Positions 1 through 11,894 of a stretch of DNA of 64,000 nt are shown here, in pieces. The stretch is from Sisyra terminalis (taxonomy: Eukaryota; Arthropoda; Insecta; Neuroptera; Sisyridae): positions 35,875,482 through 35,939,481 of the forward strand of contig OY292274.1 of NCBI GenBank assembly GCA_958496175.1. Reading direction: 5' to 3'. The position numbers were made by a program, and so were the translations under genes. The stretch's first letter is position 1, and every line of letters begins with the position of its first letter. The notes under the pieces were generated by a model. That model was given only the letters and a program-made list of their open reading frames with translations, was not told the origin of the DNA and made no database searches.

Positions 1-369
1 AATCTTTACCATATTTACTAAGTGATAAAAAAATTGAAAGCTTAAGTGATGTTCAAAATGTTTTTTTTTTATATTTTCCTTGCTAATCAATTGATTTTTA
101 CTAATATGGCATTAAAAATTTGCACATTAGATGTCAAAACGTTAATACTATTGAGGCTGATTATATTATTGATTTAAAATCAATAGTTGTTACAAAATTT
201 TGTGTTTTAATTGTATATTGAAAAAACGACATTCTTTTCCGATACACCTATTCTCATACTCATAAAACAATATAGCGAAATTTATTAAAAAGAGGTTAAA
301 AACAAATCTAATTAAATGAAATCAAGAAAAAATCCTATTTTTTGACAAGTATCTCCTAACCTTCTAATA

Positions 370-1424
370 CAGGGGTTTCAAACTCAAAAGCTAACCTGAG
401 TCAAATAAACAATGCCTTACTGTAGGTGGGCCACAAATGAAGAATCAGTGTTTATAGAAACAAATATTTTTATTTTGAATAGGACGTTATAATAAACATA
501 TCAGGTAAGTAATCCTCCCGACTGCGCGGTACTTCCGTTCCCCAAAAACAACGCGTAACCCAAAACCACGCAAAATGAACCCTATTTTGTATGAAAATGG
601 GGGGGTAAGTTCCAAATATTAAAAAAAAATCAATGAAAAATTTATGTTCAAACATAAATAACATCCTAAAAAACAACTTAAATTGGCTCAAGTCCCTTTT
701 AGAACCGTCAAGTTTAGCAACGATGCATTTTCTACTTTTTTTTTACTCTTTTCACGATAGTTTTTGTTGATTCCATTCCAGAATGGTACAATTTTCTTTT
801 TTGTAACTAAATTTTCATTACGGGTCGATTTATTCGCGAATGAAATTAAAAACAAGGTAGAAAAGCAGCGTTGCCAGATTGGACGGTACTAAAAAGGACA
901 TTAGTCCTTAAATTTTAAAAAAATAGTATCATAAATATGAATTTGTTCAAGGATTTCCTACAATAAAAAGAGACCAGTCGCTGCTAAAGTTTTTTTTTAT
1001 TATTTACCAGTTCATTTTTCCTTATATTTTTTTCATAAAGAGCGAAAGCAGCTGTTAAATGTCTGGCATAATAATTCTGCACCAACGAAGACAAAAAATT
1101 TAAAAACCCGCGTAATGAGAAGTTTCAATCGTGCAGTGTGAAAATTGGTATTAAAAACTCAATTCGCGCAGTGAAAAAGTACGCAATGAAAACCCGTGCA
1201 GTCGGAGAAATTACTGTATAAAGTTAAATTATTGTTTACGTCCTGATACTTGACATATCTTCTTTGCTACTATTTGTTCTATTTCTATTTTATTTTTACT
1301 TTACGTCAGATATATTGACTGAGATATTTTGATATATTTGATACCGGGATATTTTCATATTTTGCCGCAAAAATGTTCATCCCGGGCCAAATGCGGCCCG
1401 CGGACTGCGAGTTTGACACCCCTG
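370..1424. mobile_element. Non-autonomous hAT-type DNA transposon
   Basis: The ends are inverted repeats: CAGGGGTTTCAAACTC on the left, and the complement of the right end reads CAGGGGTGTCAAACTC (15 of 16 match). The flanks are TTCTAATA (362-369) and TTCTAATT (1425-1432), a 7/8 target-site duplication. The right subterminal region is rich in GGCCCGCGG, as in many hAT elements. I see no transposase frame inside, so it depends on a transposase elsewhere. A smaller MITE (690-907) is nested in it. Confidence 0.82.
690..907. mobile_element. Small palindromic MITE, family M, copy 1
   Basis: The left end reads AGTCCCTTTTAGAACCGTCA and the right end is its imperfect inverted complement (GGACGGTACTAAAAAGGACA). 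Two more copies lie at 4785-5003 and 37961-38172, with the same subterminal block that includes TTGCATTTTCTAC and a run reading TTGTTTTTAATT. There is no coding capacity. The superfamily is not clear. Confidence 0.6.
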
Positions 1425-1819
1425 TTCTAATTTAAGATAATTCAATATCGAGTGGTCCAAAGGCCACTATAAATAAAATTACGATTATGAGAACTGTAAA
1501 AATTATGTACATTATTTATTTTTTCCAGCGAAGATTCTTTCACCGTTGATGTAGAAATTGTTCATTTGTGCATATTTTTGTACCCTGTAAGCCACAATAT
1601 TGTCGTCATAGACCGCATGCAACACACGGGCCTCATGTTGGATAGTCCTGTTCTAGTAGGTAGATTATTTTAAAACCAAAAAATAGATTTGGTTCATATA
1701 ATATGAAAAACATAGGTACGTATTTTGCTGCGAAAGCGAATGATTAAAAATATAGATATAAGGTTTGATAAAAAAATATTGATAATATGATTTTAGGTTT
1801 AAATATACTTTAAGGAGAA

Positions 1820-1907
1820 GCATTGAAAATTTGCTCAATAGAAGGATCAAATCAAGCACCTACCACTTTTCAAGCCTCCACCTTAACTACTCGGCGATCA
1901 ATAGGCT
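1820..1907 (-). repeat. tRNA-derived SINE fragment (family S)
   Basis: On the minus strand this reads AGCCTATTGATCGCCGAGTA and then a degraded box B region, matching the head of the better copy at 4560-4719. It is truncated and diverged. Confidence 0.5.
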
Positions 1908-2427
1908 AGATAATATATTTTTTTTATTTGTGAAAATGAAGGAAAAACGTAAAAATATGCGTTTTAGAGATAAATATTTTTTTTGGGAAACCTGGGGAAG
2001 CACGTGATCTTATGCAAATGCTTAGAGAAATAAGAGAAAAGCAAAAGCCCCGGAAAAGTACACTGTTGAAACAGTGTAATGAGATCCCCAATGCCAGTTT
2101 TTTTTAAAAATTCTTGAAATTTATCTTAAGTATATATCAAAATACAAATAAATGACTTTAAAACAATTATTTTGTCGTCATATACTTGTATTTTTAATAT
2201 TAAATATAGGTATCTATTTTGTTTTCCGAAATTTTCTCGAGCATAGTAAGGAAAATCCACACGAAACGTGTGCCTTAATCTGGATGTGCTTGCCATCAAA
2301 GGAAACATTTTACCAATCCTGTGCAAATATAATAATAAGGACTTCATTCTAAAAAAACGTATATTTGGTAACGGTATATTTGAATTCAAATTAGTTTTTT
2401 TCTCCGCTGACTTTGATTAGTTTTACT

Positions 2428-2702
2428 GTTTATATAATATACGAAATATATTGTCTTATTTATGTAATCAAATTCACAAAAATAAACTATAAACGTAAAT
2501 TTAAACAAAAGTTAAAACAAATGTATTTTTGACGTATTGCCCATATACATATTACGATTGCCAATTAATCTTTCTCAGTGGTCATCAAGCAGTATTGGAT
2601 CGCGAGGAAGTTGCTTGACAATCGAAATATGTATCTGGGCAATACGTCAGTAATACATTTGTTTGAATTAAGATCACAATATATTTCATATATTATATAA
2701 AC
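2428..2702. repeat. Fold-back repeat (275 bp)
   Basis: The outer arms are GTTTATATAATATACGAAAT near 2428 and the complement of ATTTCATATATTATATAAAC ending at 2702. Inner arms around 2518-2565 and 2615-2662 share GACGTATTGCCC, with the complement GGGCAATACGTC on the other side. The whole unit can fold into one long hairpin. It is probably a MITE; no coding potential. Confidence 0.6.
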
Positions 2703-4471
2703 GGTATATTCGAAGCTATATATTATGCTTACCTATTAATTTTCAAAAGGAAATATTGGCAACCGGATGACACAATTTATAACGTGTGACATGTGAAGCA
2801 TTTTTTTCTCTTTTAATTTCAAACGGAAACTCCTATCACATACTCACCTAGTCATTAATTAATATTGAGATGCACCGAAAGAACAAATCCATAAAGCGTG
2901 ATCATTTTATAATACTTTGTACAAAAGACGTAGATAACGACAGACTATTTTATATTATAAAATATAAGATTGTTCGCATTTTCTGACATTTTTATTACTT
3001 TAACGGCGAAACGTAGACGCTGCATTCATTTGTAAACTGTAATTGCATCGTTTCAGGAACCTGACCAGATTTTTAATGCATTTAAAATATTTTCAAAAAC
3101 ATAATTCATACTTTCATTGGAACAAAATTGAATTATGTGTTGTAATTATCATTTAATCAGTAATATTAACTATCACTTTAGCTTCTGTTGTATGAAATTA
3201 GATGATGAGTATTAAATCAAACTGTGGCAAAAGTAAATTAAAATTGTAACAAAATTACCCACAGCTAAGAAACTACCAATATGAGATACTATGTTTTGTA
3301 AAAATGACAATACTTATAGAGTTTTAATCTGAATTTAATTAAGTATTGAATAAATTCTTATTGCATCCACTTTTAACATAAAGCATTTAAACGCTAAATA
3401 AAGAATGAATGAGTACGAAGAAGTTGACAGGTTGCAAACTTCTCTACAATCACCAAGTCCCTTTAAGGCAATGTCGTACACGTTGCTCTAAATCTATGTT
3501 CAACGTAGTCGCTAATTAACAAAACTGGTGCTATTATTTTACGTTGACGAACGGAACGGCATAATAATCATGCAAATTATTCTACGAACATAAAACAATG
3601 TTCCACATCATTGTTTCGCAAAATTGATGGTTATTTGTTCCAGACGTTTTTCTTCATCAGTGCTTAAAGGATCTTGAGTCTGGAAACGATTTGGTCGTTT
3701 TGCAGATTTCTTTAACTTGTTTCTTTTTGCGATGGAGAAAAAAGATGAAAGATACTTTGAGCATACAGAAGATCATTTTACTTTACGAATCTAATAAATT
3801 GTATATAATATAATCGTTTATCATTATATCAACAAAAGGACTATTATACCGTTTTATGGATATGACCTATGAAGAAAACGATAGCAATTTGTTTTTTAAT
3901 GTAAATATCTACGATTTATTTCTTTTCTTCAGATTCGATTCAAATACTTTTTTCTTACTATTGGTTTTTGCAAGGTAGCGTTTTTAGCGGCAAATGTGAT
4001 TGAACAGAAAGAATGTGTTATACGACCCTTCCGACAGAAATAACTTACAAGCTTTAGTACTTTAGTATGATCGGGAAGGTTTTTAAAAAAGTTTTCTTAC
4101 ATTTTTTTGGCTTAAACTAATAATTAAAAGTTTAACTTTAATCAGCTAATTTTTAGCTGATTATTTTAAATTATTTTAAAAAATAATTAGTACCGGTAAT
4201 TATTTTAAACGGTAAAAAGTTGTTTTTTTTCAGAAATAGAAATTTTTGTACAATCATAATTAATATTGCATATCTTAAAGGTGCCACGGTAACATAACAT
4301 CTTCGCATAAAGAGGTTGGATTCAATTCTCCCATATTCCTGTTTTATTTTTCTCCCAAATTGTAGCTCATAGAACCCAATAAGTCGCTAAAGAAAAAAAG
4401 TGCTATAAATAAATCATAAAGTTAAAATAATTATAAAAGAGGTGAATTATCGACATAATAATTAATTACAT
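2703..4471. other. No gene seen
   Basis: This is AT-rich sequence with only short open frames and no recognised domain. The only structure I see is an 8-bp stem, TTCCAGAC near 3640 paired with GTCTGGAA near 3676. Nothing else is supportable. Confidence 0.5.
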
Positions 4472-4559
4472 CAGGGGTGGCCAACCAAAATGATATTGTG
4501 AGGCACTTTGGAAATACATCATAACTCCGGCGACCACATAAAAACTTCATATTAAATTG

Positions 4560-4719
4560 TTATTTGCCATCGCTTTATAACTACTAAGGTCTTTAGCGAC
4601 TCTAGGGTTAGTAAAAATCTGTATTCGAGAAATATCGAAAATTTGCTCGATACGAGGACCGAACCCAAAACCTACCAATTTTGGAGCGGTCACCTTGACC
4701 ACTCGGCCACCAATAGGCT
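4560..4719 (-). repeat. tRNA-derived SINE (family S), best copy
   Basis: Read on the minus strand, it starts GCCTATTGGTGGCCGAGTGG, a good pol III box A (TGGCCGAGTGG). About 50 nt on is a box B-like GGTTCGGTCC. A SINE body with CCCTAGAGTCGCTAAAGACC follows and it ends near GCGATGGCAA. The head resembles a Leu/Ser-type tRNA. Related copies or fragments are at 1820, 15284, 17937, 49397 and 61861. Confidence 0.78.
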
Positions 4720-4784
4720 TATATACAAAATTACATTTCTTCATATTAGATTTAGATACACAGTAGATATTTATTTTGCCTCGT

Positions 4785-5003
4785 GTCCTTTTTAGAACCG
4801 TCAAATCTGACAACATTGCATTTTCTACTTTGTTTTTAATTTAATTCGTGAATAAATCGAGTTTTAATGATTTCTCCTCTTAAGAGAAAATTACATCATA
4901 TTAGAAATTAATTACAAAAAAATAACAAAGAAATCGCGAATTAAATTAAAAACAAAGTAGAAAATCCAATGTTATCAAAGACGGTTCCAAAAAGGGCAAA
5001 AGC
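4785..5003. mobile_element. Family M MITE, copy 2
   Basis: It has the same inverted ends as copy 1 (left GTCCTTTTTAGAACCGTCAA, right GACGGTTCCAAAAAGGGC). It sits between the SINE and the poly(A) side of the LINE, inside the large hAT-like unit. Confidence 0.6.
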
Positions 5004-5210
5004 CTTACTTTTAGTGTACATATTGGTTTTCTTCGATCATTATAAATTTTTTTTTTTTTATTTCCACTTAATTTGCACAATCTGCCTCTTGGCAATAATG
5101 GCAATTTGTCGTCTTGTCCTGCTCTTGAATAGGTTGTGTCCACCAACACAACTCAATATTTATTTATTAATTAAATTATTTAATTTGATTCACTTTTTAT
5201 TAATTATTTT

Positions 5211-7860
5211 TTATTTGAATCGGTCTGTTAGTTCCAAAATTGAGGGTCTTTTTAGTCTTCTATTATCGGTGCTATTGTCGAGCAAATTGAGGGCTAGCTG
5301 GTTAGGATGGTTGTCCAGTCTCATTTGGTAACTTTTAGCACGCTTTGAAATAACATCCTTGACTTTATCAATTTGAAGATCTTCGTGTATGCGGTCGTTG
5401 TGATATACCATGGTACGCCTATTATTTTTCTTAGAGTTTTGGATTGAAATCGCTGGATGATTTCTATATTGGAGTGAGATGCTGTACCCCAAAGTTCCAG
5501 TCCGTACATCCAGATTGGTTTCAATACTGACTTATATATCGCCATTTTGCTTTCAATGGATAGTTGCGACTTGTGCCCGATCAGCCAGTATAGTTTTCCA
5601 AATTTTTGGTTCAACTGTTTTCTTTTTTCCTTAATGTGATATGTCCAGGTCATCCGTCTATCTAAATACATTCCCAGGTATTTCGCTTCTTTGCACTGAG
5701 GTACTTCAACTCCATTTAATTTCACCGGGGGACAGTTCTGGTGCCTATTGGTGAACGTAACGTGATTTGATTTGGTTTCACTCACCTTAATTTTCCATTT
5801 GCTGGCCCACCGGTGGAAGATGTCTAATGCCTCTTGCAGTTTGCGCGACGCTGTGCACGGGTCTTTAGCAGTGGCCAGTAATGCAGTGTCATCCGCATAC
5901 GTAGCCGTAGTGATTTCGTCGACTGTTGGGAGATCAGCCGTGTATAGAACATACAGCAAGGGTCCAAGGATGCTCCCCTGTGGCACCCCAGCTCTCACTC
6001 GACCAAGCACGCTGACTGCGTCTCTTTGTTTCACTTAGAACGTCCTTTCACTCAGATACGATTTGATCACTCTGCAGTAGTCAACCGGTAAATACTTGCC
6101 TAATTTTTGCAGCAGCCCCTTGTGCCATACCTTGTCAAAAGCTTGAGCAATATCCAGGAAGACTGCTGAGCAGTACTCTTTATTTTCAAGCGCAGTTCGT
6201 ATAGTATTTACTACTCGGTGTATTTGCTCTACTGTAGAGTGCGACTGTCTGAACCCAAACTGGTGATCGGGTATTTGACCACTTTTGTTTAGCACATCCA
6301 ATATTCTTCTTAGGAATCCCTTCTCAAACACTTTGCTCATTATTGGAAGAAGGCTGATAGGGCGATAAGAGTTGACCTTGTCCTTGGGTTTGCCAGTTTT
6401 TGGAATTAGGATCACCTGTGCCATCTTCCATTGAGCGGGAAAGTACTTGATTCTGAAAATGGCATTGCATATAGATGTAAGATACACTATGCCCTTTCTT
6501 GGTAGTTTTTTCAGGATTCCTCCAGTAATCAAATCGTATCCGGGCGCTTTGCTATGAGGCATTTCATTTATGATTTCCTTCACTTCATTAGGAGTGAAAA
6601 ATCTGGGTGAGCCTTCAGATGTGGATTCCGTGTCCAAGTTCTCATCAGAGCTGTCTTCGTCGTCTTGGGCCTCGTTTGGAGAAAAAACCTGCTCCAAGTG
6701 CGTAGCAAATAGTTCCGCTTTTTCGAGATCACTCCTTGCCCAATCATGGTTGCCTCTTCTCAAAGGAGGAGTGTGATGAGTTGGTCTTTTGAGATATTTA
6801 GTCGCCTTCCAGAGGGAGTAATTTGTATCGGTTGTTGGAGTGAGCTGTTGTAGACGTTCAACGAAGTGTTCATTTTTGGCCTCTAGGATGGTTTCTTTGA
6901 GTTTCTTGGTAATTTTGTTTAGTTCAGTCTTATCGTTTGGAAATCGATTTGCTTGCCATTTTCTTCTAATTTTCCTTTTTTCTGATATCAGATCTTTAAT
7001 TTTATCTGAGTAGGTGATGTCGATGGTATTCACTTTGGTTATAGGTGTTGAGTTCCATGCTGCTGATTGAACTACTTTATTAAAGTTTTCGATTGCAAGT
7101 TCTAAGTCGTTGTAAGTTTTTAATGGCACTGCTAAATTTAATCTTTCATCCACGATTCCTCTGAAGATACTCCAATTTGTTTTCTTGTTGCTCAGACTTA
7201 ATGGGGGTTCAATCGCTCTGATTGCTGAGTGTATTGTGAGAATCATCGGAGTATGATCTGACGACATGTCTAAGCAGCCAAGAATACTTGTAAAGGTCCT
7301 CGGTATACCCCTAACAATAAAAAAGTCCAATAGATCAGGGATTCGATTTTGGTGGAGATTGCTTCTAGTTTTCTCTCCTGTGTGGCACTTATTAGTTGTC
7401 GGCCCTTGGTGGTTGTCAACCGAGAACCTCAGCTCTGATGCTTGGCATTGTAGTCGCCTCCGACAACAAATCTGTGTCCCAGAGTAGCAAAAAAGTTATT
7501 GTAATGGGTTTTTGTTATTTTATGTTTTGGAGGGCTGTATAGAGCAGTTATAGTTAAGGTACCATTCCAGTCTTCAACCATTATGCTTGTGGCTTGGATG
7601 TGCTCCTGTTCGTATTTAGGTAGTTCAATGTGTTTGATGTGGCTTTTTACGATTATGGCTGTGCCACCGTGCGCTCTACCATTGGGATGCCTAGTTACTT
7701 AAGAAGTGTAGCCTTTAATCCTAATGAAATTTTTTTCTGTAAAATGTGTTTCTGACACTAGTAGTACATCAATTTTGTGAACATTAAGGAAAACTTCTGT
7801 CTCTCTGAGGTGTTGAGAGAGACCATTTGCGTTCCAGGTTGCCACTTTGTAAGAGGTCAT
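5211..7860 (-). pseudogene. LINE ORF2: endonuclease-reverse transcriptase, broken
   Basis: Starting at 7860, the reading MTSYKVATWNANGLSQ is the usual endonuclease start. The endonuclease motifs ETHF, YSPP, GGDYNAKH and SSDHTPM follow, the last being the catalytic SDH. The RT part shows SYRPISLLPIMSKVFEK, FGFRQSHSTVEQ, AVFLDIAQAFDKVWH, GVPQGSILGPLL and the active-site YADD. The tail has RLDNHPNQLALNLL, typical of Jockey-type ORF2 C-termini. Breaks: an in-frame TAA near 7698-7700, a frame change between about 7330 and 7490, an in-frame TAA at 6035-6037, and another frame change between about 5321 and 5400. It cannot make a full protein. Confidence 0.9.
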
Positions 7861-9062
7861 TTTATAAGCTTTGTTAACACGGTTGTTAGTAGTTGCATCA
7901 ATGCGGTCATTTGTTCTGCTTGTTTCGCTAGGATGGCTTCAATTCGCGCAAGTGGATCCTGATGCAAGTTCCTCGTGGGCTCCTCGAGTATAGTGGTTTC
8001 TGTTTCTGGACTGCCTTTTGTGGCCTGAGCGTAAGTGAATCTAGGACGTACGTTCACTAAATTGGGCTTGACGGGGTCTGGTGTGGGGGTCTCTACAGCT
8101 TGTCGTATTCTTGTTGGGGGATTATTTGAAGCATAACGCATTCTAAGAATATTTTGGTACGCTTTGCATCCCTTGTAGCTAGCAGGATGTCCCTCTCCGC
8201 AATGAGCACATTTAGCTGGTTGATCATTTGGTATCTTGCATTCAGCTGTCGCATGGAAGTTACTGCATTTTACGCACCGTGGTTTATGGTTGCAGTATTT
8301 TTGTGTATGAAAATATCCAAGGCACCTTTTGCATTGTGGTATATTGTTTTGCTTTCTGATGGGAGGTTCAATTTTGATTTTTTGATTTTGTAAAAATTCT
8401 ACATTGTAGATGTCTAAGTTGTTTTTATTGGGCTCTAGGTCCAAGAAAAAGGTAGAAGTGGGATGCCCTGTGGTTCGGTTACGTACGTTCCACAGTGTTC
8501 TTACTTGGTGGTTTTGGTTATGTAGTTCCTCTATGACATAATCAGTGCTTGTGGAATGATGGAGATTTCTTATCACTACTCTATAAGCTCTTTGGCTCTT
8601 TGGTTGGTAAGAGTGAAACTCTACTTTTTTCGTTTTTAATAATTCTATAATTATTTTATGGCTTTCTAGGTTTTTCACACTTACCTTGGTGTTATTGTTT
8701 TGCACCCTAACCGAGTAGTGTGTTCTTTTTATTGCCGCGTCCAGTTCACTCATCAGCTCTTTAATATCTTTTACATTGGGGATGAATATCGGGGGTGGCG
8801 CGAGCTCCTTTTTTTCTTTTTCCAGAGGATCATCAGGCACTTGGGGTAACATTTCAAATCTATTTTCAATTGTTATTGGGCTTGAAATCGGTGAGCTGAC
8901 TTGGACTCTTTTCCGCGATTGCCTGTCATTCTCTTTAGGATAAATCCTTTTCCTCCCTTTTTGCTCTTGCCAGTTGACTGTTTCTTCATCCGACGTTAGA
9001 TCTTCCATTGAGATATTATAATCTATCTCGTTGGACGTCGAGTTGGCTCCAGATGCTAACAT
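7857..9062 (-). CDS. LINE ORF1: gag-like zinc-knuckle protein
   Basis: This is an uninterrupted 401-residue frame. Its C-terminal half carries three CCHC zinc knuckles in a row: CKRCLGYFHTQKYC (CX2CX4HX4C), CVKCSNFHATAEC (CX2CX3HX4C) and CAHCGEGHPASYKGC (CX2CX3HX6C). That is the layout of Jockey-clade ORF1 proteins, which bind element RNA and form the RNP. The N-terminal third is charged and has no recognised fold. The stop TGA overlaps the ORF2 start ATG as ATGA, so ORF2 was probably translated by stop-restart coupling. It is intact while ORF2 is broken, which may be chance. Confidence 0.88.
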   Translation of the reverse strand: MLASGANSTSNEIDYNISMEDLTSDEETVNWQEQKGRKRIYPKENDRQSRKRVQVSSPISSPITIENRFEMLPQVPDDPLEKEKKELAPPPIFIPNVKDIKELMSELDAAIKRTHYSVRVQNNNTKVSVKNLESHKIIIELLKTKKVEFHSYQPKSQRAYRVVIRNLHHSTSTDYVIEELHNQNHQVRTLWNVRNRTTGHPTSTFFLDLEPNKNNLDIYNVEFLQNQKIKIEPPIRKQNNIPQCKRCLGYFHTQKYCNHKPRCVKCSNFHATAECKIPNDQPAKCAHCGEGHPASYKGCKAYQNILRMRYASNNPPTRIRQAVETPTPDPVKPNLVNVRPRFTYAQATKGSPETETTILEEPTRNLHQDPLARIEAILAKQAEQMTALMQLLTTVLTKLIK

Positions 9063-9882
9063 TGTAGCGTTAATGTTAAAGATGAACCACCATTACACAA
9101 TATGACACAGTATGAAATTTATTTTAGATGTAACAATAACTTAAACTAATTGATTTTTTTTAAATTTTACTTAACTATTAGGTACTATTATTATTTTACT
9201 ATTTCTAACAATTATTCTTAACTTAACTTATACTAGATTATTTTAATTTTTAATTTTATGGATAGATATACAATATTACTGTTAGATTATTGAAAAATGT
9301 TAATTATTAAATAAATGTTATTAATGAGGTTATTAAAAATTATTCATTATTATTAACTAGGTGTTACGAAGGTAATGTTATTGTTTGATTTTGACAGATT
9401 TACTTGAATACAACACAACTGTTTTGCTTTAAACTTGTTGGTTGGGGCTCTGCATCGAGAATTTTGAATCGTTCAGGTTTTGAATCGTTTGGGATCATCG
9501 GCATATGTTAATGCATATTAGTTTGTTTTTAGCACTTACATAACTGAGATGTTCGGTTGCACAAGTTTGGTTTTAAGTAAATTTCTTGTATTTAAGGCCT
9601 GATGGGTTAACACTGAGGAGTGACACTTGTACCACTATTTTCCACTCGGTATCACGATCACTTTAACACAAGAAATTTTAAATTTGGAACATTTTTAATC
9701 ACTTTTGTTTACAAATGAGACTAGAGCAGATTTTATTAACTCTGCTTGATGTGACAAGGTGAAGCGGCAATCCATTATAAAATAAAAATATTTTATAGTA
9801 AGTAGTGTGATGAATCTCGTGGGCCAAAAAATGGTCAAACCGGACCTCATGTGGCTCGCGGGCTGAGGGTTGGCGACCCCTG

Positions 9883-10436
9883 TGTTATACAAACGTAGTC
9901 GTGGGAAATATATGACACCTTATAGCTTTTATGATAAAAATGTTTTTATTTATTTCTCTTCTTTTTTTTTGAGAAAATTTGAAACATTCATGTCATATAC
10001 TTTCATATACAGCTTAATTGCTTAAGGGCTAGCGACGTTTTTGAGAGAGAATTTAAAGAAAGGTGATTTTTTGATATAGCTTTGTCAATTTTTCGTTCAG
10101 CGTACTGGCAGTCTACCTGTTGGTAAAAGATGCATTTAGTTGAGTTCATTTTTTTTGTACAAGTAAAATAGTGAGTAATTATCGCAAAAAAGTTAATTAT
10201 ATTTTTGCTCATAAACATTTCACACAAAAATAAAATAAACAATTTATAAGTATTTCAATATGACTGTAATTTCAATATGATATTATTTAAATACTAAATA
10301 ATCCAAAAAACATGTGGTAGATTTCAACTGTTAAACTATGATTTTTCGATGAACTAATCTTTAATATGAATTTGGTTATTTTCATTGGATTTTTTCGGTA
10401 TAAAATTATTATCAAGTTTTTTTTCATGATGAGCTT
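9883..10436. other. No gene seen
   Basis: AT-rich sequence; short frames only. No repeat match was noticed. Confidence 0.4.
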
Positions 10437-10595
10437 TATTTGATTTTTGTCCGACTTTGCGTCGCCTTTCGGGACTTTATCATGTACTCAATCATAGATC
10501 ATTAAAAATAAATATTGTTAATGGTTTATGATTGAGTATTTGATAAAGTCGCGAAAGGCGACGAGCCGTCGTACAAAAATCAAATAAAAATCATT
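10437..10595. repeat. Inverted repeat with ~70 bp arms
   Basis: The left arm includes ATTTGATTTTTGTCCGACTT and CGTCGCCTTTCGGGACTTTA. The right arm carries their complements, TAAAGTCGCGAAAGGCGACG and GTACAAAAATCAAAT. It is a likely small fold-back MITE, with no coding potential. Confidence 0.6.
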
Positions 10596-10753
10596 AAGAA
10601 AAATTGATTATATTTTTTTGTTCAAAAAAAACCCTATGGAAATAAAATAAAATAACTAAATTAACTAAAAATGGATATTAACCGACTGAATTTAATATGA
10701 ATCTTAAAAGATAATGTTACCATCTCACGTACAGGCATCAATTTATAATAAAA

Positions 10754-11095
10754 CTAGCTGATCCCCGCAGCTTCGTCTGCGTAACGTAGTTGTAGATTAT
10801 ATTTTCTTTTTAGATTTGCTATTTGTAGTGGTATATGAAAATTATTATTTTTTTCTTTTACGAAAAACATAATCATAATTACACTAACACTACACAAAAA
10901 CACTATTGTATCAACTTTAAAAAGACGCATTTAATAAAATGTTGCTTAGAATAAAATAGTTGTATATAATGATCAATTAATTTTCAAAAAATATTTATCA
11001 ATATCTAAAAAGAGTATGGTCTATCGCGTATACCTACTGTAGGTATACCTACCGTGAACCAATTAATCCGTAAATCAATTAGCATCTATACATAA
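10754..11095 (-). mobile_element. Helitron family II, 3' end
   Basis: On the minus strand it ends with a short hairpin (CGCAGACGAAGCTGCG) and then GGGGATCAGCTAG, the CTAG-type Helitron terminus. The inner 330 bp matches the 3' part of the plus-strand copy 24290-24600, including the TAGGTATACCTACC block. I could not find its 5' end. Confidence 0.68.
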
Positions 11096-11894
11096 ATAAA
11101 AAATATCGTTAAGTTCAATAAAGGGGCATTTCACGTGAAGCGGACAACGAAAAAAAAGTGATGTTCTGAAATTTGTTCATATTAGGCATAATTATATTTT
11201 TAGTAAGTATGAATGTGGATACAAAATATTTTTTTCGAATGATGTTTATTTGCCAAGTTATACGCTTCTAAAGAATTGTCGTTTTTGAAATTCGTATTTT
11301 TTGAACAATTTTTTCGAATTAATTTTTTTTTTAAATATTAAATATGGCGGTTAAAATAGAAAATTAACTATTCTTTCTAAATAAAAAATAAAACTGGACA
11401 TTTTTATTTTTTTTTAATATACAAATCGGAAGTAAACTTTTCAAATCAGAATTTTAGTAACCTCGACCATTTTGATTTTTGATTTTTTTATTTCAAAATA
11501 TAACCTAATGTACATTTATAATACACCAAAAGTTTCATAATGGGATCTGCAATAGTTTAGGAGATAGAGGAATTAAAGTACATACTTATCGTACTGAGCG
11601 TCGTACCCTAGCTTCCTTAGGTCAACTGGTTTACGCTATATAACACTAAAACGCTGCAATAATTATATTTACTATCCTACTTAAGCGTATTTAATGCTCT
11701 AACAATGTTGTTGGGTAATTTTTATTCAAATTAAAATAGTACTTATTGAAAAAAATATAAATAGGAAACAATAGCTTAAAATAAATTGCGTGATAAGTAA
11801 TAAAATCGTCTGCTAGCCAAAGAGGTTAAATGACTAGAGTGAACGTGCTCCATAAACTCTATGTTAAACTTAAACTTTCATTTCCCCTCAATTT
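11096..11894. other. Probable old repeat, unclassified
   Basis: It contains GGGGCATTTCACGTGAAG near 11124 and tracts such as ATGGCGGTTAAAATAG. It looks like the body of an AT-rich DNA element but I could not define both ends. Confidence 0.25.

Larger units (their letters stand above)
5047..9655 (-). mobile_element. Jockey-clade non-LTR retrotransposon, decayed copy
   Basis: It is coded on the minus strand. It has an approximately 0.6 kb 5' UTR, ORF1 (9062-7857), ORF2 (7860-5211, broken), a short 3' UTR and a poly(A) tail seen as a T run near 5049-5060. The domain order gag-like, AP endonuclease, reverse transcriptase without a visible RNase H is that of the Jockey group. The exact 5' end is uncertain; a weak repeat of CGATCATTATA (left of the tail) and CGATCACTTTA (near 9653) may be the target duplication. 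The element lies inside the hAT-like unit 4472-9882, so it inserted later. Confidence 0.85.
4472..9882. mobile_element. hAT-type element, enlarged by nested insertions
   Basis: The left end reads CAGGGGTGGCCAACC and the complement of the right end CAGGGGTCGCCAACC (14 of 15 match). The region just inside the right end has the typical hAT wording GGCTCGCGGGCTGAGGGTTGG. The flanking octamers AATTACAT and TGTTATAC do not match well, although both have a central TA. Inside are a SINE, a family M MITE and a whole Jockey-clade LINE, so most of the 5.4 kb is later insertion. No hAT transposase is visible. The pairing of these two ends is an inference. Confidence 0.65.

Noticed and set aside
3640..3690. 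Penelope-type or ribozyme motif (CTGATGAAG..ACGTCTGG on minus)
   Set aside because: Only an 8-bp stem and a short motif; the expected GAAA box at the right spacing is absent.
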